Source: Nonlabens marinus S1-08 (GTDB lineage: Bacteria > Bacteroidota > Bacteroidia > Flavobacteriales > Flavobacteriaceae). Taken from it: a DNA stretch of 64,000 bases. How positions within the stretch are numbered: position 1 is the first letter of the stretch; each line of letters begins with the position of its first letter. The notes under the pieces were generated by a model that had not been told where the DNA came from, searched no databases, and saw only the letters and a program-made list of their open reading frames with translations. A program made the translations under genes and the position numbers. Location: positions 2,409,779 through 2,473,778 of the forward strand of contig NZ_AP014548.1 of the NCBI RefSeq assembly GCF_000831385.1, in the 5' to 3' direction. This document shows, one piece after another, positions 44,641-54,799 of the stretch.

Positions 44641-46035
44641 ATGGATTACCGTATAGAAAAAGATACCATGGGACCTATAGAGGTTCCTGCAGATAAGTTG
44701 TGGGGTGCACAAACACAGCGCTCCCGTGAGAATTTTAAAATAGGACCGGCGGGCAGTATGCCTCTTGAAATCGTTTACGGCTTTGCCTACTTGAAAAAAG
44801 CAGCGGCCTATGCAAATGAAAGTCTGGGTGTACTTGAAGCAGAAAAACGTGATTTAATCGCTCAAGTTTGTGATGAAATCCTAGATGGAAAGCACGACGA
44901 CCAATTTCCCTTAGTCATCTGGCAGACGGGTTCTGGGACGCAATCTAACATGAATGTGAATGAAGTGATTGCCAATCGTGCGCATCAAATCGCTGGCAAA
45001 AAGATAGGTGAAGGCGATAAAACCATTCAACCTAACGATGATGTCAATAAATCACAAAGTAGTAATGATACATTCCCAACAGGAATGCACATTGCATGTT
45101 ATAAGAAAATCGTTGAAGACACGATTCCAGGAATTATCCAATTGCGAAATACGCTGCATGATAAGGCGGTAGCTTTTGATGATGTAGTAAAAATAGGGCG
45201 AACGCACTTGATGGATGCGACACCATTAACCTTAGGTCAGGAATTCTCAGGCTATGTTTCTCAGCTAGATCACGGGATCATTGCATTAGAAAATACCCTG
45301 AATCATTTGAGTGAATTGGCTCTGGGCGGAACAGCCGTTGGTACAGGATTGAATACCCCAGATGGTTATGATGTAAAGGTTGCAGAATATATCGCTGAGT
45401 TTACAGAGCTTCCCTTTAAAACAGCCGCTAATAAATTTGAAGCACTAGCCGCACACGACGCGCTGGTAGAAACTCATGGAGCTTTGAAACAAGTAGCGGT
45501 ATCCTTGAATAAAATCGCTAATGACATTAGAATGCTTGCTAGTGGGCCGCGCAGTGGTATTGGCGAGATCACTATTCCAGCAAATGAACCAGGAAGTTCT
45601 ATAATGCCTGGAAAAGTCAACCCAACCCAATGCGAGGCCATTACCATGGTATGCGCTCAAGTGATGGGTAACGACGTGACCGTAAGCGTAGGAGGCATGC
45701 AAGGCCAATACGAATTAAACGTATTCAAACCAGTTATGGCCGCTGCCGTATTGCAAAGCGCCACATTATTAGGAGATTCATGTAGAAGTTTTGAGAAGCA
45801 CTGTGCAGCAGGTATAGAACCTAACCATGCAAGAATCAAGGATCTTTTGAACAATTCCTTGATGTTAGTAACCGCATTAAACACCAAAATTGGTTATTAC
45901 AAGGCAGCTGAGATTGCAAACAAAGCACACGAAGAAGGAACCACTCTTAAAGCTGCTGCCGTTTCTACAGGTTATTTAACTGCTGAAGAATTTGACGAAT
46001 GGGTCAAGCCTGAGGATATGGTCGGGAAAAGATAA
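44641..46035 (+). CDS. fumC: Class II fumarate hydratase
   Basis: 464 residues. The family signature [11 protein letters not shown] (about 319-329) and substrate motifs [11 protein letters not shown] and [11 protein letters not shown] are complete. It interconverts fumarate and malate in the TCA cycle without an iron-sulfur cluster. A -7 promoter box lies 17 bases upstream, and no terminator is obvious after the stop. Confidence 0.96.
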   Translation: MDYRIEKDTMGPIEVPADKLWGAQTQRSRENFKIGPAGSMPLEIVYGFAYLKKAAAYANESLGVLEAEKRDLIAQVCDEILDGKHDDQFPLVIWQTGSGTQSNMNVNEVIANRAHQIAGKKIGEGDKTIQPNDDVNKSQSSNDTFPTGMHIACYKKIVEDTIPGIIQLRNTLHDKAVAFDDVVKIGRTHLMDATPLTLGQEFSGYVSQLDHGIIALENTLNHLSELALGGTAVGTGLNTPDGYDVKVAEYIAEFTELPFKTAANKFEALAAHDALVETHGALKQVAVSLNKIANDIRMLASGPRSGIGEITIPANEPGSSIMPGKVNPTQCEAITMVCAQVMGNDVTVSVGGMQGQYELNVFKPVMAAAVLQSATLLGDSCRSFEKHCAAGIEPNHARIKDLLNNSLMLVTALNTKIGYYKAAEIANKAHEEGTTLKAAAVSTGYLTAEEFDEWVKPEDMVGKR

Positions 46036-46147
46036 TGTTATCAAATAGCTTTTCTATAAAATCATTTAAAACTCAACATTAACTTAAAGTTATTTCCTAC
46101 AAAATTCATAAACCATATATTGTTTATTCAATCAAATAAACACAACT

Positions 46148-46459
46148 ATGAAAAAGTACATTCTTACTATCACAGCAGCAGCTTTACTTTCGACAAGTCT
46201 TATTTCTTGTAAAGAGGACTCTAAACTTGATAAGTTAGAAGATGAGTTAGAGCAACGTTCCGATGATTTAGAAGATGCATCTGACGATATAGGTGATGTG
46301 GCAAATGATGTTGAAAGCGCTTTAGAAAATTTTAAGGAAGCTCTAAAAGAAGTTGAAAATAAAGAAGATCGAGACTTGATACGTCAACGTGTAAATACAA
46401 TTTTTGACGAAATGGAAATGGAACAGAATAAAGATATGAAAGAAGGTACTGAAGAGTAA
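46148..46459 (+). CDS. Small coiled-coil lipoprotein
   Basis: 103 residues. Lipobox at TSLISC. The mature protein is acidic and forms one long coiled-coil (LDKLEDELEQRSDDLEDA, then a basic part EVENKEDRDLIRQRVN). No homologous named family recognised. Followed by a strong bidirectional terminator. Confidence 0.7.
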   Translation: MKKYILTITAAALLSTSLISCKEDSKLDKLEDELEQRSDDLEDASDDIGDVANDVESALENFKEALKEVENKEDRDLIRQRVNTIFDEMEMEQNKDMKEGTEE

Positions 46460-46485
46460 TTTCGTGGTATTGTCTAGTCTCAACC

Positions 46486-46520
46486 AAAACGCCCAAGCTT
46501 TCTAGCTTGGGCGTTTTTTT
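46486..46520. terminator. Bidirectional terminator between lipoprotein and dehydrogenase genes
   Basis: Fourteen-base stem AAAACGCCCAAGCT (46486-46499) and AGCTTGGGCGTTTT (46504-46517), tetraloop TTCT, T-run to the right. Confidence 0.9.
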
Positions 46521-46536
46521 GTATTTTAAATTATTA

Positions 46537-47544
46537 CTACAAATTCATATTCAATACAGCTCTAAATCGAGTCTCATTGTTCATCATCTTTTCAAATGCT
46601 TTACGAGCATCTTTCAAGGCAAACTCTTCAATCATAGGTTTAGTTCCTGTCATAGCGCTAAACTTAAGAGTGTCTTCGCTATCAGGAGCGGTACCACTAG
46701 GCCAACCCTTAAGGCTTTTACGCGCTTGTAACAATTGCATAGGTGAAACTTCAACATTATCTGGCGTGGCGGCAATTAACAACATAGTTCCATCCATAGC
46801 CAGACCGTCAATGACACTAGAAATAGCACCTGCGTGAGGTGCTGTGGCTACAATTAAGTTTGCACCACCTAATTCCTGCAAGCGTTCCACGGCATCTTCA
46901 TCGTCCGTAGCGATGAATTCATGAGCTCCCAGCTCCATGGCCAGTTTCTTTTTGTCCTCGCTTGTAGAAATAGCGATGGTACGCATTCCCATTTTATTGG
47001 CATATTGAATAGCGAGATGACCTAAACCTCCTATACCTTGAACGGCGACCGTATCTCCAGCTTTCAAGCCTGCATTACGCATTCCGTTATAAACGGTGAT
47101 TCCTGCACAAAGCAATGGAGCAGCCTCAGTGCTTTTAAGTTCTTCAGGAACGGCTGCAGCTGCTTCAAAAGGAGCTGTCATGTATTCTGCATAACCACCG
47201 TCATACGATATTCCTGAAACTTTGGCGTTTTCACAATTTATAAACTTACCACGACGACAGGGGTCGCAAGTAAAACAGTGGCCACCATGCCACCCTATCC
47301 CTACTCTTTGTCCTTTTTTGAGACTGGTCACTTCACTTCCTAATTCTTCTATAATTCCAATAACTTCATGGCCAGGTGTTCTAGGGAATGGATTTCCCAT
47401 GGCTCCTTGCTTTACAAACACATCGCTGTGACATACGCCACATGCCTCAACTTTGAGTAATATTTCGTTATCCTTTGGACTAGGTTTGTCGATATCTACG
47501 ATTTCTAGATCGCCACCTTGCTTAGTAAATTGAGCTGCTTTCAT
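46537..47544 (-). CDS. Zinc-dependent alcohol dehydrogenase, AdhP type
   Basis: 335 residues, medium-chain dehydrogenase. Catalytic zinc site CGVCHSD and PGHEVIG; structural cysteines CFTCDPCRRGKFINC; NAD(P) site GIGGLGHLA at about 170-178. It resembles the AdhP group that oxidises ethanol or reduces acetaldehyde. Single gene ended by the bidirectional terminator. Confidence 0.92.
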   Translation of the reverse strand: MKAAQFTKQGGDLEIVDIDKPSPKDNEILLKVEACGVCHSDVFVKQGAMGNPFPRTPGHEVIGIIEELGSEVTSLKKGQRVGIGWHGGHCFTCDPCRRGKFINCENAKVSGISYDGGYAEYMTAPFEAAAAVPEELKSTEAAPLLCAGITVYNGMRNAGLKAGDTVAVQGIGGLGHLAIQYANKMGMRTIAISTSEDKKKLAMELGAHEFIATDDEDAVERLQELGGANLIVATAPHAGAISSVIDGLAMDGTMLLIAATPDNVEVSPMQLLQARKSLKGWPSGTAPDSEDTLKFSAMTGTKPMIEEFALKDARKAFEKMMNNETRFRAVLNMNL

Positions 47545-47621
47545 TTGTTTTGTTTTTTTTATAAGTTACAACCCATATAAAATACTTCCAGACTCTTTAA
47601 AATAAACTTAACGTGGTAGAG

Positions 47622-47641
47622 TTCGCTTTCGCGAAAGCGAA
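47622..47641. repeat. Genomic palindrome copy 16 (intergenic)
   Basis: Full 20-base form between two divergent genes (AdhP-type and propeller). Confidence 0.9.
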
Positions 47642-47723
47642 CATTCTTAAAGCCCAATCAACTACAATCACCTTTATCGAACCTCATAAATAACCTTTAC
47701 TTTTATGGTTTAAAATGACCATC

Positions 47724-48614
47724 ATGAAATTGACGTATATCCTCATCCTTGCCTTCATTGCCACCAGTTGTAAGACGGCCGTGAAACCTGTCATGACCAT
47801 ACCGATGAAACAGAACGCAAAGCTGACTTTAATCTCAGAAACACTAGGTCTTTCCCATGCAGAATCTGTAGCATACGATCCCAACTACAATAGATTATAC
47901 GTATCAGTTCAAGGTGAGCAAGTGCCAGGTGATGGTGGTATTGCAACGATTGACCTTGAGGGAAATATGATAAATAAAAACTTTACAACAGGGCTCAATA
48001 ATCCTAAAGGCATAGCAATAGCAGGCGATTGGATCTATGTTTCTGACGTGACAGAATTGATAGGTATCAACAGAGAAACGGGTGAGATTTTAAAACGATA
48101 TACACATGAAGATGCAAAATTTTTGAATGACGTTGCGGTAGATGAAAACAATGATGTGTATGTTTCTGATATGGGTACCTCTTCCATTTTTAAACTAGAT
48201 GATAATAAATTTATCAAATGGCTATCAACGCCAGAATTAGAAAACCCTAATGGATTACTGGCCGTAGGAAACAATCTTTACGTCGCTAGTTGGGGTTTGC
48301 CTGGATCAGAAAATGCAGAAGGAAACACTCAAGGAAGACTCTTAAAACTTGACCTAAACACCAAAAACATAGAGCAAGTCACAGCAATACCATTAGGCAA
48401 TCTAGATGGCATTCAAGTCTATGACGATCAGCATTTCTTAGTTTCCGACTGGAGAAAAGGGGTTATTTACAAAATATCAAAATCAGGTATCGCAGAGCTC
48501 TTTTTGACCTCAGAAGCTAGCGTTGGTGATATTTTATATATTCAAGATCAGCAACTACTTGCCTTGCCCCTGAACCGCCAAAACAAAGTTCAAATCTTTA
48601 CAGCAAATGAATAG
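47724..48614 (+). CDS. SMP-30/gluconolactonase-like beta-propeller lipoprotein
   Basis: 296 residues from the ATG at 47724, chosen because the signal MKLTYILILAFIATSC begins there. Six blade-like repeats with phrases AESVAYDPNYNRLYVS, NDVAVDENNDVYVSD and LDGIQVYDDQHFLVSD place it in the SMP-30/strictosidine synthase propeller group. Metal-binding acidic residues appear at the blade ends. Could be a lactonase or ligand-binding sensor. The downstream acetyltransferase gene overlaps by eight bases. Confidence 0.8.
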   Translation: MKLTYILILAFIATSCKTAVKPVMTIPMKQNAKLTLISETLGLSHAESVAYDPNYNRLYVSVQGEQVPGDGGIATIDLEGNMINKNFTTGLNNPKGIAIAGDWIYVSDVTELIGINRETGEILKRYTHEDAKFLNDVAVDENNDVYVSDMGTSSIFKLDDNKFIKWLSTPELENPNGLLAVGNNLYVASWGLPGSENAEGNTQGRLLKLDLNTKNIEQVTAIPLGNLDGIQVYDDQHFLVSDWRKGVIYKISKSGIAELFLTSEASVGDILYIQDQQLLALPLNRQNKVQIFTANE

Positions 48615-49176
48615 TACTATGATGTTGAAGCCCGCAACTATAAATGATAAATTGCGCTTATTGCCTATAGGAATTGACGAGCAAGAACGATTGCGACGTA
48701 TGATGCATCTTATTTATAAACCTATTTATAGGCATTTGTGGAAAGATGATGGTGAGGCTTATGTAGAGTCTCAATACAATAAAGATCAAGTATTGACAGA
48801 ATTATCATTGCCTAATGCAAGGTATTATTTTGTGGAATACAAATCAGAAGTTGTGGGGATGCTGCGGTTTCTGTTTGATTGTCCCTATGAAAAAAGTCCG
48901 AATCTAAACACAACAAAATTACACAGGATCTATCTGGACCCGGCAACTCATGGTTCAGGCATCGGCTCACAACTTATTGATTATGTATTTGAGCAAGCCA
49001 TTAAGAATAATCAAAAATCAGTTTGGTTGGAATGCATGGATACTCAAGAACCAGCAATCCGTTTTTACAAGAAAAAAGGATTTTACATTGAACGACCCTT
49101 TACTTTAGACTCTCCGACCATGAACAAAGAATTTCGCGGGATGTATTTGATGAAGTATGATTTAGAAGCTTGTTAA
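48607..49176 (+). CDS. GNAT family N-acetyltransferase
   Basis: 189 residues. Acetyl-CoA motif HGSGIGSQLIDYVFEQA follows the beta4 strand, and WLECMDTQEPAIRFYKKKGF is the C-terminal motif. The acceptor is unknown. It overlaps the propeller gene by eight bases, so the two are translated together. Confidence 0.9.
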   Translation: MNSTMMLKPATINDKLRLLPIGIDEQERLRRMMHLIYKPIYRHLWKDDGEAYVESQYNKDQVLTELSLPNARYYFVEYKSEVVGMLRFLFDCPYEKSPNLNTTKLHRIYLDPATHGSGIGSQLIDYVFEQAIKNNQKSVWLECMDTQEPAIRFYKKKGFYIERPFTLDSPTMNKEFRGMYLMKYDLEAC

Positions 49177-49193
49177 AAAGGTGGTGGTAAATA

Positions 49194-49209
49194 CGCTTTC
49201 GCGAAAGCG
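49194..49209. repeat. Genomic palindrome copy 17 (intergenic)
   Basis: 16-base form, 29 bases upstream of the purL -7 box. Confidence 0.87.
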
Positions 49210-49238
49210 AAATTCCAATAATTAAAATCCTAAAAAAG

Positions 49239-49246
49239 TATCTTTG
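49239..49246 (+). promoter_or_regulatory. -7 box TATCTTTG of purL
   Basis: Fits TAnnTTTG and lies 26 bases upstream of the purL ATG, just after an intergenic palindrome copy. No clear -33 TTG. Confidence 0.5.
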
Positions 49247-49271
49247 TACCAAGCCCACAAAAGCGCCCACA

Positions 49272-52200
49272 ATGATCCATTTTTACGGTAATCCCCAAAA
49301 GAAAATTTACGCAGTACAAACCGCAGCAAAACTCACAGATGAAGTTGATAAAAAACTTCAATGGCTGTTTGCTGATGCTCCACTTTTACAGGCGAAATCG
49401 CTACCAGGCTATTTTACTGGTCCTAGAGCGACCGCTATCACTCCATGGTCCACAAACGCCGTTGAGATCACTCAAAATATGGAGATAAAAGGCATTCAAC
49501 GTATTGAAGAATTTGTTGCCTGTACTGCTGATAGCACTTATGATAAGATGTTGCTGCAAAAATTTGATGGACTGGATCAGTCCCAATTTGATATTAATGT
49601 AGAAGCTGAAGGTGTTTTAGAAATCGATGATATTCCTGCTTACAATATGCAAGAGGGACTTTCATTAAGCGATGACGAGATCGATTATTTAATCGCTCTT
49701 TCTGAAAAATTAGAACGCAAATTAACAGACAGTGAGGTTTTTGGATTTTCTCAAGTTAATTCAGAGCATTGTCGTCACAAGATCTTCAATGGTACGTTTA
49801 TTATAGATGGTGTAGAAAAACCCTCCTCTCTTTTTAAGCTGATTAAAAAAACAAGTAAGGAAAACCCTAACGAGATTGTAAGTGCTTATTCTGATAATGT
49901 GGCTTTCGTTCACGGACCAGAATCTGAACAGTTTGCTCCAGCGACAGCTGACAAACCAGACACCTACCAGCTTAGTATGTTTGATAGCGTGATTTCCCTA
50001 AAAGCAGAAACACACAATTTCCCTACGACCGTAGAGCCTTTTAATGGTGCCGCTACAGGCTCAGGCGGTGAAATACGTGATCGACTGGCTGGTGGTCAAG
50101 GTTCCTTGCCACTTGCAGGAACTGCTGTTTACATGACAAGCTACTCAAGGTTAAACGAGCAGCGACCATGGGAAAAAGGCTTTGAAGCCAGAAAATGGTT
50201 GTATCAAACACCTATGGATATTTTGATCAAAGCTTCCAATGGGGCTAGTGATTTTGGAAATAAGTTTGGGCAGCCATTAATAGTAGGTTCTGTACTAACT
50301 TTTGAACACGACGAGCAAAACGATGGAGCCGTGAACGTAGACGAAGGGTCTGCACCTAGAAAATTAGGTTATGATAAGGTAATCATGCAAGCCGGTGGTA
50401 TAGGGTACGGCAAACTAGATCAAGCACTCAAAAAAACACCAGAAGCTGGCGATGATATCATCGTCATGGGTGGTGACAACTATAGGATAGGAATGGGTGG
50501 TGCTGCAGTAAGTAGTGCAGACACAGGTGCATTGGATTCCGGCCTTGAATTGAACGCCGTACAACGATCCAATCCTGAAATGCAAAAACGCGCTGCTAAT
50601 GCCATACGAGGTTTGGTCGAAAGCGACAATAACCCCATCAAATCTATACATGATCATGGCGCCGGTGGTCACTTGAACTGTCTATCAGAATTAGTTGAGG
50701 AAACTGGAGGTACGATCGATGTGGATGCATTACCCGTGGGAGATCCTACTCTATCTCGTAAGGAATTGATAGGTAATGAATCACAAGAACGTATGGGGCT
50801 TGTCATGGACGCTAAGGATACTCCTATTTTAGAAAAAATTGCAGCTAGAGAACGTGCTCCTTTATACAAAGTAGGTAAGGTTACTGGTGATAATAAATTC
50901 ACCTTCAGCGAGAAGGATGGTCGTAGTCCTATGGATCTTGCGCTGGAAGATATGTTCGGTTCCAGTCCTAAAACGATCATGGATGATAAAACCATCAATC
51001 GCAACTATGCCGATCTTTCCTATGAAAAAAACAAGCTAGATCAGTACATAAATAATGTACTTCAACTAGAAGCGGTAGCTTGTAAAGACTGGCTTACCAA
51101 TAAGGTTGACCGTTGCGTTACTGGTCGTGTGGCTAAACAACAAACTTGTGGGGAATTGCAATTACCGCTCAATAATGTGGGCGTCATGGCAATGGATTAT
51201 AACGGTAAATATGGTGTTGCAACCACGATAGGACATGCTCCCATAGCAGCTCTGATCGATCCGGCAGCTGGTTCCCGCAATGCGATTGCAGAAGCGTTGA
51301 CCAACCTTGTTTTCGCTCCGCTAGAAAAAGGACTTGCTGGTGTGAGTTTGAGTGCTAACTGGATGTGGCCTTGTAATAATCCAGGAGAAGATGCGAGATT
51401 GTACGCCGCAGTAGAGGCCGTTAGCGATTTTGCTATTACTTTGGGAATCAACATACCTACCGGTAAAGACAGTCTTTCCATGAAGCAAAAGTATCCTGAT
51501 ATGGATGTTCTTGCTCCAGGAACGGTGATCATAAGTACCGTTAGTTCCTGTGATGACATTACTAATGTTATTGAACCTGTTTTACAACGGGATTACAACG
51601 CGCCTATCTATTATATCAACATGAGTGGTGACCAGGCAAAATTAGGAGGTTCCAGTTTTGCTCAAACATTAAATGCTGTAGGTAGAGATTGTCCAGATGT
51701 GGTGGATGTTTCCGCTTTCGCGAAAGCGTTTACCGCCGTACAAAAACTAATAAAATCAGGCAAAGTGCTTGCCGGTCATGATATTGCAAGTGGTGGTCTT
51801 ATAACTACATTACTAGAAATGTGTTTCCCATCTCAAAATGTAGGTATGCAACTATCTATCAATCAACTGGGTGATGATCTTATCAAAACCTTATTTGCAG
51901 AGAATGCAGGGATCGTTCTTCAAGCTACTGATGAGAGTGTAGAAATGGAATTGAAAGCTAGTGGTATTCCTTTTTATAAAATTGGAACTGCAACAGCCGA
52001 ATCTGTTCTAGAAATTGATGGCTATCGTATGGACATCAATGCCGCTAGAGATCAATGGTACGAGACTTCTCACCTGCTCGATCGACAGCAGTCCATGAAC
52101 GGTAAAGCAGACGAGCGTTTTGCCAATTATAAAAATCAGCCTTTACGATTTGAGTTTCCTTCACAGTTTGATGGAAAACTACCTGTCATTCCTGCCAAGC

Positions 52201-52961
52201 GTATTAAAGCGGCAGTGATTAGAGAAAAAGGAAGCAACAGCGAGCGAGAAATGGCGAGAGCGATGCACCTTGCAGGTTTTGAAGTGCTCGATGTTCATAT
52301 GACTGATTTGATCGCAGGCCGTGAAAATCTGGAAGACGTTCAATTTATTGCTGCCGTAGGCGGGTTCTCTAATAGTGACGTTTTAGGAAGCGCTAAAGGA
52401 TGGGCTGGAGCTTTTCTATATAACGAGAAGGCAAATGCTGCATTGAAGAACTTTTTTGCGAGACCAGACACCATGAGTATAGGGGTTTGTAATGGTTGCC
52501 AACTTTTTGTAGAGCTAGGATTGATCAATCCAGATCATGATGAAAAGCCAAAAATGCTACACAATGACAGCGGCAAGTTTGAATGTAATTTTACCAGTGT
52601 TGAGATAGTCGAGAACAATTCCATCATGCTACAATCATTAGCAGGAAGTAAACTAGGCATCTGGGCAGCGCACGGTGAAGGAAAATTCCAATTACCAAAA
52701 GATCGCAGCGAGTATCAAATTCCGGCCACTTTTGCATATGACAAGTATCCGGCAAATCCCAACAGCTCTGACTATAATGCTGCCATGTTAAATTCAGAAG
52801 ACGGTCGTCATCTTGTGATGATGCCTCACCTAGAGCGTTCCACCTTCCCATGGAACTGGGGTTATTACCCTAAGGACCGTAAAGATGATGTGGTAACACC
52901 GTGGTTGGAAGCGTTTGTGAATGCTAGGGTGTGGTTGGAAAAGAAATATAAATATGAATAG
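49272..52961 (+). CDS. purL: Phosphoribosylformylglycinamidine synthase (large single-chain form)
   Basis: 1229 residues, the long form that joins the synthetase and glutaminase in one chain. Order: N-terminal domain, two ATP-binding halves containing SEHCRHK, ETHNFPTTVEPF and GMGGAAVSSAD, and the C-terminal glutaminase (about 970-1229) with the nucleophile Cys in VCNGCQLF and a His in MPHLERSTFPW. It makes FGAM from FGAR, glutamine and ATP in purine synthesis. A palindrome copy encodes AFAKAF at about 815-820, between the two synthetase halves. The next gene overlaps its end by eight bases. Confidence 0.96.
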   Translation: MIHFYGNPQKKIYAVQTAAKLTDEVDKKLQWLFADAPLLQAKSLPGYFTGPRATAITPWSTNAVEITQNMEIKGIQRIEEFVACTADSTYDKMLLQKFDGLDQSQFDINVEAEGVLEIDDIPAYNMQEGLSLSDDEIDYLIALSEKLERKLTDSEVFGFSQVNSEHCRHKIFNGTFIIDGVEKPSSLFKLIKKTSKENPNEIVSAYSDNVAFVHGPESEQFAPATADKPDTYQLSMFDSVISLKAETHNFPTTVEPFNGAATGSGGEIRDRLAGGQGSLPLAGTAVYMTSYSRLNEQRPWEKGFEARKWLYQTPMDILIKASNGASDFGNKFGQPLIVGSVLTFEHDEQNDGAVNVDEGSAPRKLGYDKVIMQAGGIGYGKLDQALKKTPEAGDDIIVMGGDNYRIGMGGAAVSSADTGALDSGLELNAVQRSNPEMQKRAANAIRGLVESDNNPIKSIHDHGAGGHLNCLSELVEETGGTIDVDALPVGDPTLSRKELIGNESQERMGLVMDAKDTPILEKIAARERAPLYKVGKVTGDNKFTFSEKDGRSPMDLALEDMFGSSPKTIMDDKTINRNYADLSYEKNKLDQYINNVLQLEAVACKDWLTNKVDRCVTGRVAKQQTCGELQLPLNNVGVMAMDYNGKYGVATTIGHAPIAALIDPAAGSRNAIAEALTNLVFAPLEKGLAGVSLSANWMWPCNNPGEDARLYAAVEAVSDFAITLGINIPTGKDSLSMKQKYPDMDVLAPGTVIISTVSSCDDITNVIEPVLQRDYNAPIYYINMSGDQAKLGGSSFAQTLNAVGRDCPDVVDVSAFAKAFTAVQKLIKSGKVLAGHDIASGGLITTLLEMCFPSQNVGMQLSINQLGDDLIKTLFAENAGIVLQATDESVEMELKASGIPFYKIGTATAESVLEIDGYRMDINAARDQWYETSHLLDRQQSMNGKADERFANYKNQPLRFEFPSQFDGKLPVIPAKRIKAAVIREKGSNSEREMARAMHLAGFEVLDVHMTDLIAGRENLEDVQFIAAVGGFSNSDVLGSAKGWAGAFLYNEKANAALKNFFARPDTMSIGVCNGCQLFVELGLINPDHDEKPKMLHNDSGKFECNFTSVEIVENNSIMLQSLAGSKLGIWAAHGEGKFQLPKDRSEYQIPATFAYDKYPANPNSSDYNAAMLNSEDGRHLVMMPHLERSTFPWNWGYYPKDRKDDVVTPWLEAFVNARVWLEKKYKYE
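51713..51728. repeat. Genomic palindrome copy 18 (inside purL)
   Basis: 16-base form; in frame as AFAKAF. Confidence 0.88.
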
Positions 52962-54096
52962 ATTAATAATTATTTGCTTATTGTTCTTTTTACAAAGTGG
53001 CTACGGTCAGGTGAAGGATACTTTATACGGAAAAGTCAAAGAATTAAGTTCCTACGTAACATTTCAAGACAGCAGTATTCAGAATACAAAGCTGTTCTCG
53101 ACAGAAGGAGACTACGGACATTACGGATTTTACTCAAAAGAGTTTGCATTAAGTAGATGGAGAAGTTGGTGGTACAACACTTACTTCGTACACTATATTA
53201 ACTTAAAAAAATCTTTCAATGAAAATGGTCAGTTAATTGATGAAAGTTGGTTCTATAAAAATGGATCTCTTGTAAATCGATACAAATACGTTTACGATGA
53301 TAAAGATCGCATGATTTCAGAATTGGAATATTCTGATTATAATCCAGAAGAAGTAGACATATTAAATTACGGATATAAAGCAAATGGTAAGTTGGCTGTA
53401 GTGTTGAAAACACATATTTACAACGATTATCAACGCATCTCCTTAGAACGTTTAAAATATGATATTCAAGACCGGATCATTAGACGTGATCATATCAATA
53501 GTAAAGGTGAAATGTCTTCCAGTCTAATAGAATACGATTCCTTAAAAAATGTTCGTAAGACTTTCGCTTACGCAGAAGATCGTTGGATTTCATCTGGAGA
53601 AAGATCCCATACTTTAGAGGAGTATCCAGAAGGAATGAAATTTATTCAATTCGTAGATTCACTAAATGAAAACGAAAATGTTGTTAAGCGTATCAGTTAT
53701 TCCGAACGAAATTATGACAACGCAGTAACGCCCGAACAAACAAGCCTATATACTTATGAAAATGGGAAGCTTATCAAGGTAGTTCGCATTGATGATAACG
53801 ATGCTGATTATATCAACACTTTCAAATACGATGATAAGAACCGACTTACTGAGGAAATTCGCACATTTAATGATCGAGATGTTCCAATACATTTAAATCA
53901 ATATCAATACGACGAAAGTGATCAAGTAACAAAATTAAACTATTATGATAATGGCTTCGGTAAAAGCGGTCCTGAGGTCATAATTGTTGATTTTGAAATA
54001 ACCTACGATGATAGAGATAATTGGATTGAGCAGAAAAAGATCGTTAATGGAAAACATCTCTACACTTGGAGAAGAGATATTGAATATTGGGATTAG
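52954..54096 (+). CDS. Secreted protein with YD-like repeats
   Basis: 380 residues from the ATG at 52954. Signal peptide MNRLIIICLLFFLQSGYG, then Q. The body has short tandem repeats with the pattern YKYVYDDKDRMISE, FKYDDKNRLTEE, YQYDESDQVTK and ITYDDRDNWIEQ, resembling YD/RHS-type or MORN-like beta repeats. Such repeats often form surface or toxin-like structures. It overlaps purL by eight bases, and no dedicated immunity gene follows. Confidence 0.7.
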   Translation: MNRLIIICLLFFLQSGYGQVKDTLYGKVKELSSYVTFQDSSIQNTKLFSTEGDYGHYGFYSKEFALSRWRSWWYNTYFVHYINLKKSFNENGQLIDESWFYKNGSLVNRYKYVYDDKDRMISELEYSDYNPEEVDILNYGYKANGKLAVVLKTHIYNDYQRISLERLKYDIQDRIIRRDHINSKGEMSSSLIEYDSLKNVRKTFAYAEDRWISSGERSHTLEEYPEGMKFIQFVDSLNENENVVKRISYSERNYDNAVTPEQTSLYTYENGKLIKVVRIDDNDADYINTFKYDDKNRLTEEIRTFNDRDVPIHLNQYQYDESDQVTKLNYYDNGFGKSGPEVIIVDFEITYDDRDNWIEQKKIVNGKHLYTWRRDIEYWD

Positions 54097-54278
54097 TAGT
54101 AAGGAGTTTAAAAAACTACCAACTATCTGTTTCAACTATACACAATACTTACTTGCACTCTTTACCACAATTTAATTGAAAAGTTTGTTGAATGGCAAAA
54201 ATTAATGAAGCCATATTTAAAAGTAAAACCTCGCTTTCAGTTTACTATAAAAATAAATGTTTTAAAATATTGTAAGCT

Positions 54279-54331
54279 CCTTTCCTCAGAAGAGGAAAGG
54301 TGGATTACGAAATGGCGATAGCCATTCGTAA
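54279..54331 (+). repeat. Two strong hairpins upstream of the DUF559 gene
   Basis: First stem CCTTTCCTC (54279-54287) and GAGGAAAGG (54292-54300), loop of four. Second stem TTACGAAATGGC (54305-54316) and GCCATTCGTAA (54321-54331) with one bulged base and loop GATA. The pair looks like a structured leader or a REP-like element. Confidence 0.6.
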
Positions 54332-54386
54332 GACGGATAGGTTGAAGGTGTAAAAGTGCAACTCATTTATCTCTTATCTTTTAGTA

Positions 54387-54758
54387 ATGAAACGTCGTCC
54401 TCAAATCCATGATCTCAAGCATCTTGAACCGTTCCGCAAACAGTTGAGAAAGAACTTAACGCCAGCGGAGGCTTATTTGTGGACTTATTTGCAAACTGGA
54501 AAACTGAACGGTTTAAAATTCAGACGCCAGCATTCTATCAAGAATTACATTGTAGATTTTTACTGCGCCAAACATAAACTTGTAATTGAATTGGACGGTA
54601 ATCGTCATAATGAACCTGTGCAAAAAGAGAAAGACAACAATCGGGATTCAGATGTAGCAGCGCTGGGAATTAGCATTTTGAGATACGAGAATGAATATGT
54701 ATTTGAGAAGTCACCACATATACTAAATGTCATTAAAAAACATTGTGGAATCGATTAG
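54387..54758 (+). CDS. DUF559 family protein (PD-(D/E)XK-like endonuclease fold)
   Basis: 123 residues. The core KFRRQHSIKNYIVDFYC, then KLVIELDGNRHN, matches DUF559, related to Vsr-like and PD-(D/E)XK nucleases; the D of VDFYC and the E of IELDG would be the metal ligands. It lies alone between hairpins on both sides, as is common for these genes, which suggests a mobile or repeat-associated unit. DNA cleavage is a family inference. Confidence 0.85.
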   Translation: MKRRPQIHDLKHLEPFRKQLRKNLTPAEAYLWTYLQTGKLNGLKFRRQHSIKNYIVDFYCAKHKLVIELDGNRHNEPVQKEKDNNRDSDVAALGISILRYENEYVFEKSPHILNVIKKHCGID

Positions 54759-54783
54759 CATTTTTCAACCACTCTTGATTGCG

Positions 54784-54799
54784 TCGCCGTGCACGGCGA
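54784..54799. repeat. 16-base perfect palindrome downstream of the DUF559 gene
   Basis: TCGCCGTGCACGGCGA is self-complementary. It is followed by TCCTCC...GAGGAG half-matching arms. Together with the upstream hairpins it brackets the DUF559 gene. Confidence 0.6.

Noticed and set aside
53560..53585. Degenerate palindrome TTTCGCTTACGCAGAA in the YD-like gene
   Set aside because: Too many mismatches to count as a copy of the family.
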